Assembly (NCBI RefSeq): GCF_000378445.1
Contig: NZ_KB899695.1
Coordinates: 62,001-126,000, forward strand
Source: Deinococcus aquatilis DSM 23025
GTDB lineage: Bacteria > Deinococcota > Deinococci > Deinococcales > Deinococcaceae
Reading direction: 5' to 3'
Length of the DNA: 64,000 nucleotides
Shown piece after piece: positions 29,855-40,527 of this stretch. The notes below the pieces were generated by a model. It had not been told where the DNA came from, made no database searches, and saw only the letters and a list, made by a program, of their open reading frames with translations. A program made the position numbers and the translations under genes. Every line of letters starts with the position of its first letter. The stretch's first letter is position 1.

Positions 29855-30316
29855 ATGACTCCGCTGATTCGCCCCTTTGCCCCTGCCGATGCCGCCGCTT
29901 GCTTGGCCCTCTTCGATTCCAATATGCCCGAGTTCTTCCTGCCCTTTGAGCGGATAGATTTTGAGGCGTATCTGCTTGATCCCGGCGCGTACTGGGTCGT
30001 TGAGCAGCAGAGCCAATTGGTGGCATGTGGCGGCGTGTGGCAAGACTCCAGCAGGCCGGAGCGTCCGGCGGGGCTGGCATGGGGCATGGTGCGGCGCGAC
30101 CTGCACCGAACTGGCTTAGGCTCCTTGTTGCTGCGCCACCGTCTGGACGCTCTGCGGGATATGGGATCAGCCCAGTGCTGGATAGATACCAGCCAACACA
30201 GCGCCCCCTTTTTTGCCCGCCACGGCTTTCAGGAAATAAGCCGCACGCCGGACGGCTACGGGCCGGGGCTGGATGAGGTGGTGATGGTGAAAAAGCTGGA
30301 AGTGGTGAGTGGGTAG
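29855..30316 (+). CDS. GNAT family N-acetyltransferase
   Basis: From the ATG at 29855 the product is 153 residues. The N-terminal LIRPFAPADAAACLALFDSN is the usual first strand and helix; motif A for acetyl-CoA is RRDLHRTGLGSLLLRHRLDAL (R-x-x-x-G-L-G). The substrate is unknown. The gene lies 34 bp after the permease gene and is followed by a heptamer repeat. A GTG or ATG further upstream (29825) seems less likely, as it adds a charged tail before the first strand. Confidence 0.88.
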   Translation: MTPLIRPFAPADAAACLALFDSNMPEFFLPFERIDFEAYLLDPGAYWVVEQQSQLVACGGVWQDSSRPERPAGLAWGMVRRDLHRTGLGSLLLRHRLDALRDMGSAQCWIDTSQHSAPFFARHGFQEISRTPDGYGPGLDEVVMVKKLEVVSG

Positions 30317-30330
30317 TGGTCAGTGGGAAG
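30301..30330 (+). repeat. Heptamer repeat (GTGGTCA family), upstream of leuS
   Basis: Units GTGGTGA GTGGGTA GTGGTCA GTGGGAA follow each other with an exact 7-bp period. The downstream sequence up to ACCCTTCGA (30359-30367) resembles that after the copy at 58498, suggesting a longer repeat unit. Confidence 0.65.
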
Positions 30331-30395
30331 GTCAAGAGCAAGAGCGGAGTTGCACGGCGACCCTTCGACCCTAACCCTGCCCGCGCCAATTCCGC

Positions 30396-30401
30396 TACAC
30401 T
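30396..30401 (+). promoter_or_regulatory. -10 box of the leuS leader transcript
   Basis: TACACT ends 6 nt before the ATG of a 13-codon reading frame at 30408, so the leader peptide would itself be leaderless. Confidence 0.55.
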
Positions 30402-30407
30402 GGTTCC

Positions 30408-30449
30408 ATGATCCGCTCTGCGCTTACCTGCCGGGGACGGCGCGACTAG
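30408..30449 (+). CDS. Candidate leader peptide upstream of leuS
   Basis: A 13-codon frame (MIRSALTCRGRRD, stop TAG at 30447-30449) begins 6 nt after the -10 box. It contains one Leu codon (CTT at 30423-30425), and its last codons run across CCGGGGAC (30431-30438), the first arm of the antiterminator. Ribosome position on this frame could therefore decide the fold of the leader. It is too short for coding statistics; support comes from the promoter spacing and the RNA structure. Confidence 0.45.
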   Translation: MIRSALTCRGRRD

Positions 30450-30500
30450 CCCAGGCTTGTGCGCGTGTCCCCGGTCTGTGTTTGGCCGGGGCTTTTCTTT
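30431..30500 (+). promoter_or_regulatory. Candidate transcription attenuator of leuS
   Basis: Three mutually exclusive segments are visible: 1, CCGGGGAC (30431-30438); 2, GTCCCCGG (30467-30474); 3, CCGGGG (30486-30491) followed by CTTTTCTTT. Pairing 1:2 (8 bp, plus CGCG 30441-30444 with CGCG 30462-30465) blocks the 2:3 terminator (6 bp with an 11-nt loop). This is the layout of a ribosome-mediated attenuator. There is no T-box sequence. Confidence 0.55.
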
Positions 30501-30539
30501 GCCCCAACCCCATCTCATTCCTTACAGGAGAATTTGCCC

Positions 30540-32996
<2,457 letters not shown>

Positions 32997-33029
32997 ACAA
33001 ATAGGCAGTTCTCTCAAGTCAGGCTCATT

Positions 33030-33066
33030 CCCATTCCCCAGTGCAGGCTGGCGAATGGGATTTTTT
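33030..33066 (+). terminator. Rho-independent terminator of leuS
   Basis: CCCATTC (33030-33036) pairs with GAATGGG (33053-33059), followed by ATTTTTT. Confidence 0.85.
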
Positions 33067-33359
33067 GTCGGGCAGTTACTTCACAGCTTCTCTTCAACTC
33101 ACCTGGTTATGGGGAGGGCGTGACAGACTCGGAGCCTTACAAAGCAGGACAACCTTACCCGCACAACTCTGCTCTTGCCCAGTGTGCATGAGCCAGGTGC
33201 TGTTGCCGATCACCCACCTGAACGTAAGACCCTTGTCAGTTCTTCATACCTATGATGAAAACAGTTCCAAGCAACCGCTATCAGCGCAAGAGCAATCTGC
33301 AAAGCCATGGCAGTAGGCCCGCTGTCCTTCATTCATTCCCGCCTGACAGGAGTTTCCCG
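33067..33359. other. Intergenic region without a recognisable gene
   Basis: Open frames here are short and lack ribosome binding sites. A TATGAT at 33251-33256 could be the -10 box of the small membrane protein gene that follows, which would then have a leader of about 95 nt. Confidence 0.4.
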
Positions 33360-33482
33360 ATGAGCTACGTTCTAAAAGTCCTTTACGCCGTGTTCGTCGT
33401 GCCTGTCTTCGCCTTGTTGGTCGTGTGTTCGGCCATGAGCGGGCGCATCAGCCGCCGCGAGATGGAAGCCGAAGCGATCTGA
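33360..33482 (+). CDS. Small membrane protein of 40 residues
   Basis: The ATG at 33360 has a good Shine-Dalgarno (AGGAG, 7 nt upstream), and a terminator follows the stop, which supports a real gene. The product is MSYVLKVLYAVF..., one hydrophobic helix (about residues 5-27) and a charged tail (GRISRREMEAEAI). The topology matches single-pass small proteins that modulate larger membrane complexes; no family is recognised. Confidence 0.6.
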   Translation: MSYVLKVLYAVFVVPVFALLVVCSAMSGRISRREMEAEAI

Positions 33483-33519
33483 TCCAGAGTTTTCCAGAAG
33501 ACGTGGCAAGCCAACAAAG

Positions 33520-33545
33520 ACCCCCCAGACCAGGGGGGTTGTTCA
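33520..33545 (+). terminator. Rho-independent terminator after the 40-residue protein gene
   Basis: ACCCCCC (33520-33526) pairs with GGGGGGT (33533-33539) around AGACCA, followed by TTGTT. The T tract is interrupted. Confidence 0.65.
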
Positions 33546-33562
33546 GTTCTGAAAGGCAGGTT

Positions 33563-33817
33563 TCAGGATGACTGGGTTGGCTGACGGGCCTTCCACTCCA
33601 CGAGGGCCACTCTTCCCGCATCGCTGATTTCAAACATGCCGCCGCCAACGAGGAAGCCCGCATCTTCCAGTACCAGCACATCTGCTACGGCGATGTCCTG
33701 CTCGGCAAAACGCAGGTAGAGCAGCACGCACACGTCATCTCTGTGATAACCCAGCGCCCCGCCTGCCAGCTCTTCGAGAATCCAGAGTTGTGAGGGAGTG
33801 AGATCAGAGAGGGGCAT
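33563..33817 (-). CDS. Small protein with winged-helix-like pattern, unknown function
   Basis: The 84-residue product starts MPLSDLTPSQLWILEELAGG, has a middle helix region (DVCVLLYLRFAEQDIAVADVLVLEDAG) and a wing-like GGGMFEISDAGRVAL. The order (helix, helix, recognition-like helix, L-x-D-A-G-F-L, then E-I-S-D-A-G) is like small winged-helix domains such as PadR or MarR fragments, but basic DNA-contacting residues are few. Function unknown. It is convergent with the 40-residue protein gene. Confidence 0.55.
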   Translation of the reverse strand: MPLSDLTPSQLWILEELAGGALGYHRDDVCVLLYLRFAEQDIAVADVLVLEDAGFLVGGGMFEISDAGRVALVEWKARQPTQSS

Positions 33818-33854
33818 CACACCGGGTCAGAGCAGACTGGTGCCATGCCGAGCA

Positions 33855-34880
33855 TCACGGGTTGGCCCGCCAGAAGGCATCCAGAGTGACCTTGACGTCC
33901 AGCATTTTTTCCCAGTGGGGCAGGCCGTCGGTGTCTGCGATCCTGACCGCACTTTTACCGGGCAGGGCGGCAAAGTCGGGCAGGCGGGCAAAGTTGACGA
34001 AGGCGTCCTGGTCGTACATCACGACAGTAGGAATGGTCAGTTTGCTGTACAGGTCCGTATAGGCATCAGGGGTAAACAGTTGGCCGCTGATGAAATAGAT
34101 GGGCGCGTACTTGGCTCCGGGCTGGCGACTGGTGTCTACCGCGTAATTGATCAGGCCCACATTCACGGGGCCGCGGAACGACGGGTTCAGGAACAGTTCG
34201 ATGACCGGGCGGGTTCGCAGGAGGGCAAACAGGGGGGTTCCGAAACGGCTCAGGGTGCCGTAAAGCCGCTGGCCGCCGTCGTCGGCATTGGCCTCCTGCG
34301 TGCCGCCGCGTGGAGTGCCGAGGCCACTGGGACTCAGCAGGGCAAGGCTGCGGATTCGGGGGTCTTGCAGGGCGGCGCGGGCGGCAAATTCGCTGCCGAG
34401 GCTCATGGAGGCCACGTCTACATCGGTACCGAGTTGGGCCACCAATGAAAGCAGGGCGCGGGTCATCAGGTCGCGGGTGTAAACCACGTCTGGGCGGGCA
34501 CTGCTGCCGAAACCGGGCCATTCGAGGGCATACACGGGCCGCGTGCCTGCGTATGCATCCCACAGGGGTTTCATCTCATAGGCGCTGGCCGCAGCATTCA
34601 CCGAATGGGTGAGGATCAGGGGACGCCCCGCGCCGCGTGGATCGGCGTACACGTTGACCGTGCCGAAGCCGGACAGCTCGAAGCTGTACCGCTGCCCACC
34701 CAGTGCGGGACGCAAGGTGCTGACAGTGGGGACACCGATACTGGGAGCCGAAACCGTGACCGTGGTCTGAACTTGAAGCTGTGGGGTGGCTGGCTGGGTG
34801 GAATCACCCGTCTGGGCGAAACTGGACGATCCAAACGACAGGGCAAGCGCGGTAGTCAGTATTCTTAGACCGGAGTTCAT
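33855..34880 (-). CDS. Secreted alpha/beta-fold hydrolase
   Basis: From the ATG at 34880 the product is 341 residues with a signal peptide ([16 protein letters not shown], cleavage after SFAQ). The fold is clear: [18 protein letters not shown] carries the oxyanion region, [11 protein letters not shown] the nucleophile elbow with the second Ser in S-x-S-x-G, and [10 protein letters not shown] and a late His (LPHWEKM) complete a possible triad. The first Gly of the usual GxSxG is Ser. The substrate is unknown. ATG codons at 34886 and 34913 are alternative starts. Confidence 0.82.
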   Translation of the reverse strand: MNSGLRILTTALALSFGSSSFAQTGDSTQPATPQLQVQTTVTVSAPSIGVPTVSTLRPALGGQRYSFELSGFGTVNVYADPRGAGRPLILTHSVNAAASAYEMKPLWDAYAGTRPVYALEWPGFGSSARPDVVYTRDLMTRALLSLVAQLGTDVDVASMSLGSEFAARAALQDPRIRSLALLSPSGLGTPRGGTQEANADDGGQRLYGTLSRFGTPLFALLRTRPVIELFLNPSFRGPVNVGLINYAVDTSRQPGAKYAPIYFISGQLFTPDAYTDLYSKLTIPTVVMYDQDAFVNFARLPDFAALPGKSAVRIADTDGLPHWEKMLDVKVTLDAFWRANP

Positions 34881-34937
34881 GACCATATGGTCTGGTCTTG
34901 GCCCGTCAATCAAATGTAACTTAGACTGCTATGGTCT
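34881..34937. promoter_or_regulatory. Palindromic operator candidate before the alpha/beta hydrolase gene
   Basis: GACCATATGGTC (34881-34892) is a perfect 12-bp palindrome touching the start codon; TATGGTCT occurs at 34886-34893 and again at 34930-34937. Such sites are typical of TetR-type dimers, but no regulator gene is adjacent. Confidence 0.5.
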
Positions 34938-34993
34938 TTGGTTGATGATCTCTGGTAACTGCTCAGCCAGAGGCTTGGACTTGGGGGAGCAGA

Positions 34994-34999
34994 TAGAGT
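34994..34999 (+). promoter_or_regulatory. -10 box pointing to the ATG at 35006
   Basis: TAGAGT ends 6 nt before the ATG at 35006, the same spacing as the leaderless genes in this window. Confidence 0.5.
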
Positions 35000-35005
35000 A
35001 AAGAT

Positions 35006-35312
35006 ATGTCCTACGATGCCTGCCCAAAGTGTAAAGAACATGGGTGATCTCGAAAAAGACCTTTCCCCGACGCAGAAACTGAGCCCACAAGAGGCTGCAG
35101 ATAGACTTGCGACCCGACTCGAAAAATACCGTTCTCTGACTCAGGGAGTGAGCCCAGAAGAGGCTGCGGATAAACTCGCGACCCAAGGTGTGTTCATTGG
35201 GGAGATCGTCTACACCATATTTAAACTGTTCAAACTTCCTCTGAGCGAGGCGAAGGGAATAGGAGAAATTGCTTGTCGAGCAGCTAAGGATAGGAAATCT
35301 GTTGGTGATTAA
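35006..35312 (+). pseudogene. Probable frameshifted small gene with CPKC zinc-ribbon start
   Basis: The leaderless-type promoter leads to ATG 35006, which encodes MSYDACPKCKEHG and then TGA (35045-35047). In the +1 frame the reading continues as DLEKDLSPTQKLSPQEAADR... to the stop at 35310-35312. Joining the two at GGG-TGA (P-site slip GGG to GGT, both Gly) gives a continuous protein of about 101 residues with a CxxC start, a tandem repeat (SPQEAADRLATR and SPEEAADKLATQ) and a basic amphipathic tail. It is either a programmed +1 shift, a true frameshift mutation or a sequencing error; alternatively ATG 35016 alone starts a 98-residue protein. Confidence 0.5.
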
Positions 35313-35374
35313 CCGTCACATCTGTAGTCTTTGTGCTGAGTAGTCACGATCTCTGGTCCTATACGCGATCAGTA

Positions 35375-35794
35375 TCAGTTGAGCTGACTTGTAGTCCCTA
35401 AACTCTGGTTGGCGTAGGTGGCGGCCACATCGCGCAGCAGTTGGCGGGCCAGCGCGATCAGATCTTCTTCTGAAGTGCGCTCCAACTGGAATGTACCGCC
35501 TGCGCCGTATTCACCCTGAAATGTCCCTTCTACGCGCCTGACCCGTACCAGCACTTCACACAGGCCCAGCCGGAGCCAAGCCGCCACCCAGCCACCGGGC
35601 GGAGCCGGACGCAGGCGGTTGGCAGGATCGGGCGTGAAGTCCAGCGTGACGTTGTTGAGGGGCAATCCTGGCCCACTGGCCGTTCTGAGGGCGTGGTACA
35701 ACGCATTGATAAACGCCTCGCACGCCCGCTGTTCGGCCTGCCGCGCATCTGCATGGCGGCGAATAGCGGCTTGTAGTGCGTCGAAGTCGCTCAT
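35375..35794 (-). CDS. Protein of unknown function
   Basis: The 139-residue product begins with a helical segment (MSDFDALQAAIRRHADARQA...ACEAFINALYHALR), followed by beta strands (LNNVTLDFTP, WVAAWLRLGLCEVLVRVRRVEGTFQGEYGAGGTFQLER) and a final helix (SEEDLIALARQLLRDVAATY). It looks like a small soluble alpha/beta protein; no family is recognised. It is divergent from the LpxB-related gene. Confidence 0.6.
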   Translation of the reverse strand: MSDFDALQAAIRRHADARQAEQRACEAFINALYHALRTASGPGLPLNNVTLDFTPDPANRLRPAPPGGWVAAWLRLGLCEVLVRVRRVEGTFQGEYGAGGTFQLERTSEEDLIALARQLLRDVAATYANQSLGTTSQLN

Positions 35795-35957
35795 ACAGGA
35801 GTGCTCATCGGGCGTGACTCATCTCTGGCCGTATTCCTACCATGTTTGGCTTCGGCCTGTGCTCTGCTGAAAATAAAAGAAAAGGCCGGATGAAAGGAGC
35901 GGCCCCAGGTATCTCAGCCCCATGTATATCCCACGTCCACGCAGATCTCAGACCCAG

Positions 35958-35963
35958 TATCCT
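35958..35963 (+). promoter_or_regulatory. -10 box of the LpxB-related gene, used to choose its start
   Basis: TATCCT ends 7 nt before the GTG at 35971. The open frame extends upstream to 35842, but that part has no family similarity that I can see. Confidence 0.55.
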
Positions 35964-35970
35964 GCGCGGC

Positions 35971-37200
35971 GTGACTGCTGCCGCCGCTGGCCTGCCCCCC
36001 TCCCCTGCCCTTCTGTCTGGCGTCAAGCCCGCCCTCCTGATCTCCAACGGCACGGCAGAAGACCTGATCGGAGCGCAGTTGGCCCGCCTGCTGCGCGTGC
36101 CCGTGCGCTACTCGCCGCTGGTCGGAGAAGGCCATGCTTATGGCCGGGTGCCGGGAGCCGTACAGGTGGGCCGGGTGCTGCGGCTCCCCAGCGGCGGCTT
36201 TCCTTTCGGCAGCCTTGAAAATCTAAAAGGAGATTTGGCGGCGGGGTTGGTGGGCGAGTCGCTGGGGCAGTGGCAGGACGCCGTGAGGGGGGCACGCGGC
36301 GCGGGTGTGGTGGTCGTGGTGGGCGACGCCTACGCCCTGATGGTGGGTACTCTGGCGGCGCGGCGGGCCAGCAGGGCGCTGATTCATGTACAGCCGCTGC
36401 TGAGTGCCCTGTACCTGGAGGGCCTGAGCCTGCGCGGGGCCATGCAGGAACTGAATGCGCTGGGAGCCAATCTGCCCATGCCCTACGAGCTGAGGCTGGC
36501 GGCGGGGGCCAGGGTCGTGTATGTGCGGGACGCCCCCACCGCCAACTACTACGCGGCGCGGGGCGTGGCGGCACGCTGGGCAGGCAGTTTTGCGATGGAT
36601 GTGCTGGCCGCCCCAGAGCGCGACCTGAGCCGCTGGACGCAGGGCAAGCCCATACTGGCCCTGATTCCCGGCTCCCGCGAGGATCACCGCCAGAGCCTGC
36701 CGCTGATGCTGCTGGCCGCCGCCCGTCTGCCCGAACTGACCCCACTGGTGGCCTGGCCGCACGGCTGGGACGCCGTGACCCTGCCCACAGGCTGGACGCT
36801 GGAGATTCAGAGCGAAACGGAGGCTGTTGCAGACAGCGGCGGCGTGCGGGTGCCCTTGCTACGCGGCGCATTCGGGGCCGTGGCCCACGCCGCAGACCTC
36901 GCCATTGGCACGGCAGGCACGGCCAACGAGCAACTGGCCGGACTGGGGAAGCCCGTGGTGGCCTTTGCCACATCTGGCCCGCAGTTCACCACCGGCTTTG
37001 CGAGGCGGCAGGGACGCCTTTTGGGTGAGGCTCTGAGTGTGGTGGAGGCCGACGCCGACGCGCTGGCCGCCGAAGTCAGGGCACTGCGAAATGATGGCCC
37101 CCGACGCGCCCGCGCCGCACTGGCAGGCATGACGCGAATTGGGCCAGCCGGAGCGCTGGGAGTGGTGGCCGAAGAAGTGCATAGGGCGGCGGGAGTGTAG
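35971..37200 (+). CDS. Lipid-A-disaccharide-synthase-related glycosyltransferase
   Basis: The 409-residue product follows the LpxB-related family known from cyanobacteria and Deinococcus: [20 protein letters not shown] at the N-terminus, a middle [19 protein letters not shown], and the C-terminal donor domain with [47 protein letters not shown] and a final [13 protein letters not shown]. The GT-B layout is clear. Deinococcus lacks lipopolysaccharide and lipid A, so the enzyme must act on another acceptor, perhaps a glycolipid; this is inference. The GTG start is set by the -10 spacing. Confidence 0.83.
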   Translation: MTAAAAGLPPSPALLSGVKPALLISNGTAEDLIGAQLARLLRVPVRYSPLVGEGHAYGRVPGAVQVGRVLRLPSGGFPFGSLENLKGDLAAGLVGESLGQWQDAVRGARGAGVVVVVGDAYALMVGTLAARRASRALIHVQPLLSALYLEGLSLRGAMQELNALGANLPMPYELRLAAGARVVYVRDAPTANYYAARGVAARWAGSFAMDVLAAPERDLSRWTQGKPILALIPGSREDHRQSLPLMLLAAARLPELTPLVAWPHGWDAVTLPTGWTLEIQSETEAVADSGGVRVPLLRGAFGAVAHAADLAIGTAGTANEQLAGLGKPVVAFATSGPQFTTGFARRQGRLLGEALSVVEADADALAAEVRALRNDGPRRARAALAGMTRIGPAGALGVVAEEVHRAAGV

Positions 37201-37255
37201 AACGTGGATCGTAGAAACAGCCACACCCACGATCCACGCTCTTCCCTCAAGCGCC

Positions 37256-37292
37256 TTTCCCACTCACCACTGACCACTCCCCACTCACCGTT
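37256..37292 (-). repeat. Heptamer repeat (GTGGTCA family)
   Basis: Inverted units TTTCCCACTCACCACTGACC continue as ACTCCCCACTCACC, between the convergent LpxB-related and response-regulator genes. Confidence 0.6.
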
Positions 37293-37296
37293 TTCT

Positions 37297-37992
37297 CTAT
37301 CCGATCTGTTTGGGATCGATCCAGCCCCGCTTGATGCCAAACAACACCGCTTCTGTGCGGCTGCCCACGCCCAGCTTGGAAAAAATATTGGCAAGGTGAA
37401 CCTGCACCGTGCGCGGGCTGATGTCCAGATCACGGGCAATTTCTTTGTTGGTGCGGCCCGTGGCGGCCACCAGCAGCACTTCCAGTTCACGCGGGCTGAG
37501 GGCGTCCTCGGGCGGCGTTGGCGTGGTCTGGGCGCTGAAGCGTTCCAGCACCTTGCGGGCCACGCTGGGGTGTAGGGCGCTTTCGCCTGCCGCCACCGCA
37601 CGCACCGCGCCCAGCAGGTCGTCCTCACTGGCATTTTTCAGCAGGTAGCCCGCCGCGCCCGCTTCCAGCAGGGCAAACACGTAGGCGTCATCGTCATAGC
37701 TGGTCAGCACCAGCACGCCCACACCGGGCATAAAAGCTTTGATGGCGCGGGTGGCCTCGATGCCGTTCATACCGGGCATGGACACGTCCATCAGAATCAC
37801 GTCGGGGCGCAGGGCGCGGGCCTTTACGATGGCGTCCTCGCCGCTGTCGGCCTCGCCCACCACGCGCAGGTCGGCTTCGGTTTCCAGCAGCTCCCGCGTG
37901 CCCTTCCGCACCACCGGATGATCGTCTACGAGCAGCAACGTGATGGCGCGGGGCATATCGGTGTCGGGTTCACGGGGATCTGCATCAAGCAT
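37297..37992 (-). CDS. NarL/FixJ-family response regulator
   Basis: The 231-residue protein has a receiver domain (about 16-135) with the acidic pair DD (23-24), phosphoacceptor D69 in [10 protein letters not shown], Thr/Ser in LVLTSYDD and Lys in YLLKNAS, and a LuxR-type HTH (about 165-228: [28 protein letters not shown]...). It would bind DNA as a dimer when phosphorylated. No histidine kinase gene lies next to it, so its partner is elsewhere. The ATG at 37992 is 6 nt after a TATTCT box. Confidence 0.94.
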   Translation of the reverse strand: MLDADPREPDTDMPRAITLLLVDDHPVVRKGTRELLETEADLRVVGEADSGEDAIVKARALRPDVILMDVSMPGMNGIEATRAIKAFMPGVGVLVLTSYDDDAYVFALLEAGAAGYLLKNASEDDLLGAVRAVAAGESALHPSVARKVLERFSAQTTPTPPEDALSPRELEVLLVAATGRTNKEIARDLDISPRTVQVHLANIFSKLGVGSRTEAVLFGIKRGWIDPKQIG

Positions 37993-38271
37993 AGGCGCAG
38001 AATACGCGGCTCAGCAGGGAGAGATGGGCCGTACGCCTTGGGCTATGCGCCATGAATGCGGCGGCCTAAGTATGTCCTTGCAGCCGTTTCGGAACTTTGC
38101 AAACAGCGCTCCATCCCTCCACTCTCGCCAGGACGTACTCCTGTCCTTTCTCGCTCTGCTCGGAAACCCTCAAGGGTATCAAGAAGCTACTTAGAGAAGA
38201 TGCGCTCAAATCTGGGCGTTTGGGAGAAGCTGCCGCTTTTGCCCGGCCCTCTCAAGACTTCCCTGTTGCCC
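37993..38271. other. Intergenic region with no convincing gene
   Basis: Contains the response regulator promoter (-10 TATTCT on the minus strand at 37999-38004). Three short overlapping open frames lack ribosome binding sites and domain-like composition, and I do not call them. Confidence 0.4.
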
Positions 38272-38304
38272 AATCAAAACCGCCGTCCCATCAAGGAACG
38301 GCGG
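38272..38304 (-). terminator. Rho-independent terminator of the peptide-binding protein gene
   Basis: CCGCCGT (38280-38286) pairs with ACGGCGG (38298-38304); on the minus strand TTTTGATT follows. Confidence 0.8.
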
Positions 38305-38358
38305 CGCTGAGTGAATCTGAATCTGAACGGGGCTGACGAGGTTCAACCCTGAGCGGCT

Positions 38359-40113
38359 TCAGCCTTTGCTGAGCGCCTTCCAGAGCGTCCCCGTGCGGAA
38401 CGCCAGCATCGGGTTGAACGCGTCGTTGCTGACGCCCTTGAGGGTATCGCGGTAGGCCAGAATGCCCGGATTGCTGGGCAGCAACACGTAGTAAGCCTGA
38501 TCTGCGGCGCGGCGGGCAATATCGCTGTACAGCTTGTTGCGGCGCTCGGTATCGGTGATGCTGCGGGCCTCGTTGATCCACGTATCAAGCTGCGTGTCCT
38601 TGAGGTTCAGGCGGGGCTGATAGTAGCCGTCGCTGCTGTAGAAGGTATGCACGTAGTTGTCGGGGTCGGCATAATCGGGTGCCCATCCGGTCACGATCAT
38701 CAGTTCTTTGCCCGCGTTGCCGTCTCTCAGAATATCCGACCACTGCTTGGCAACGATGTTCATGCGGAACTTGGGATTCAGAGACTCGATGTTCTGCTTC
38801 AGCAGTTCCATGCCCGTCTGAGCCGTCACGCTTCCGGCGCGGTAGGTGGCGTTCAGCGTGAAGCCGTTCTTCCAGACCTCACCGTTCCAGGCTTTCTGGA
38901 AGGCGGCGCGGGCAGCGTCCAGGTCGAACTTGGGCGCGGCCAGATTCTTATCGTAGCCGGGGAAGGTATCGGGCAGGAGGAAGTTACGGGCCTCGCCCTT
39001 CCCTGCCTGCACTTCCTTGATGTACTGCGGCACGTTGAACGCAGCCACGAAGCCCCGGCGTACATCCACGTCGCTGAAGAAGTTGGCCGGAATACCCTGA
39101 CCGTCCAGTTTTCCACTGCCGATCTTGGTGGCATCTTTCATGTTCTGGTTCATAGAGAACCCGAATGCGCCCGTATCTGGCAGGTTGTCCAGAATGGCGA
39201 TACCAGGCTTGCCCTTCAGTTGCTCCTCGATGATGGGGCGGCCACCCGTTTCCACGATGTCGGCGTCACCCTTCTCGAAGGCCTGGAGGCGGGCGGCCTG
39301 CTCAGGCACGAGCTGAATGATTACGTTCTTGATCCGGGCCTTGTCGCCCCAGTAATCGTCGAAGGCGGTAGCACTCAGAGAGGTGGCCGTTTTTTCATTC
39401 AGGCGGTAGGCACCCGTGCCGCTGGGGTCCTTGGCAAGCGGACTGCCCATCAGGTCTTTGCCCACGGCGGCCTTCCAGGTGGCCTCGGTGCCGTCCCATT
39501 CGCCAATTTCTCTGGCATGGGCACTATCTACGATGCCCTGGCCGGTATAGGCCAGTTTCGCCAGGAACGCTGGGTCGGCCTTGGGAAGGGTGAAGACCAG
39601 CGTTTCCCCGTCGCACTTCACGGCATCGGTAATACGCTGCCAAGTGATGGACTGATCGTCGTTGGCGTTCGCGCCCGTTCCGAGCAAGCTTTCGGACAGG
39701 AACCAGTTGCCGCTCTCACCCGTGTTGGTCACCAGATTTCGGCGAAAGGTGTATTCGGCGTCGGCACACTTGAATTCATTGCCGGCATGAAACTTGACGC
39801 CTTCGCGCAGGGTGAAACGGTACTCGCGCCCGTCGTTGCCCTCGGTCCACTCGGTTGCCAGCAGAGGCGTCAGTTCGGTCAGGCTGTTACCTTTGTAGGT
39901 CAGCAGCGTTTCGTACAGGTTTTCCACGACCTGACCGCTGCCCGTGTCATACGAAGTGCCGGGATCGAGGGTAGGAATATCAGCAGATTCCTGAATAACG
40001 AGGGTACTGCCCGCCCCCGTATTGCCCTGCTTGTTACAGGCGGCGAGGCTGAGGGCCAGGGTGGCGAGCGCGACGGCGCTGAGGACTTTTTTGGGACTCT
40101 GAGATAGGTTCAT
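38359..40113 (-). CDS. Peptide ABC transporter substrate-binding lipoprotein
   Basis: The 584-residue product is an SBP_bac_5 family protein. The signal peptide ends in a lipobox (LSLAAC, Cys at about 26), so it is a lipoprotein. Family markers are [42 protein letters not shown], and the C-terminal [22 protein letters not shown]. It binds oligopeptides or similar ligands for import. No permease or ATPase gene is adjacent. AAGGAG lies 4 nt before the ATG. Confidence 0.93.
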   Translation of the reverse strand: MNLSQSPKKVLSAVALATLALSLAACNKQGNTGAGSTLVIQESADIPTLDPGTSYDTGSGQVVENLYETLLTYKGNSLTELTPLLATEWTEGNDGREYRFTLREGVKFHAGNEFKCADAEYTFRRNLVTNTGESGNWFLSESLLGTGANANDDQSITWQRITDAVKCDGETLVFTLPKADPAFLAKLAYTGQGIVDSAHAREIGEWDGTEATWKAAVGKDLMGSPLAKDPSGTGAYRLNEKTATSLSATAFDDYWGDKARIKNVIIQLVPEQAARLQAFEKGDADIVETGGRPIIEEQLKGKPGIAILDNLPDTGAFGFSMNQNMKDATKIGSGKLDGQGIPANFFSDVDVRRGFVAAFNVPQYIKEVQAGKGEARNFLLPDTFPGYDKNLAAPKFDLDAARAAFQKAWNGEVWKNGFTLNATYRAGSVTAQTGMELLKQNIESLNPKFRMNIVAKQWSDILRDGNAGKELMIVTGWAPDYADPDNYVHTFYSSDGYYQPRLNLKDTQLDTWINEARSITDTERRNKLYSDIARRAADQAYYVLLPSNPGILAYRDTLKGVSNDAFNPMLAFRTGTLWKALSKG

Positions 40114-40515
40114 GGTTCTCCTTGGGCGGAACGTGGCCGTATCCGAAGACGAGCAAATACGGCACCAGAGCGGCAGATTAGAGAGAAGACATGAGTGACC
40201 CTTGGGAAAAACATCAAGGCCAGCCCCTTTGCAAGTCAGATAGAGACCGACAGGCTCACCAGCACATTGGACTTGATGTAAAAAGACTCAAGAAAAGGCC
40301 CTAGCAGATGCTTGAGAGCGACTCATGCCGCCTAGAGTCAGTCTTTACCCAGCCACCGAGATTGATCAGGACGAAGGGTTGACCAGTCCAGAAGCCGGGG
40401 CGGCATTTTGGAAACTCGGCTCAAATTCTCAGGATAGCTGCCTCTGATGAACACACTCAGTGAGCGCCTCCCGATGAATGCAAGTCGTCCCACATCAGCC
40501 TTGAGTGCCTTCATG
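40114..40515. other. Intergenic region between the peptide-binding protein gene and hslO
   Basis: The region should hold the promoter of the leftward gene. A 37-codon frame at 40191-40304 (ATG after AGAGAGAAG) is possible but has no recognisable features. Nothing else stands out. Confidence 0.35.
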
Positions 40516-40521
40516 TAAGAT
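40516..40521 (+). promoter_or_regulatory. -10 box of hslO (leaderless type)
   Basis: TAAGAT ends 6 nt before the ATG at 40528. Confidence 0.65.
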
Positions 40522-40527
40522 TCCCTG

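Noticed and set aside
30361..30539. T-box riboswitch before leuS
   Set aside because: The leader is too short and lacks the T-box sequence and specifier-loop layout; a leader-peptide attenuator fits better.
37993..38336. Overlapping frames of about 80 codons near 38.0-38.3 kb
   Set aside because: No ribosome binding sites; they run into the terminator of the peptide-binding protein gene.
40191..40304. 37-codon frame upstream of hslO
   Set aside because: Weak ribosome binding site and no recognisable structure; left as a possibility only.
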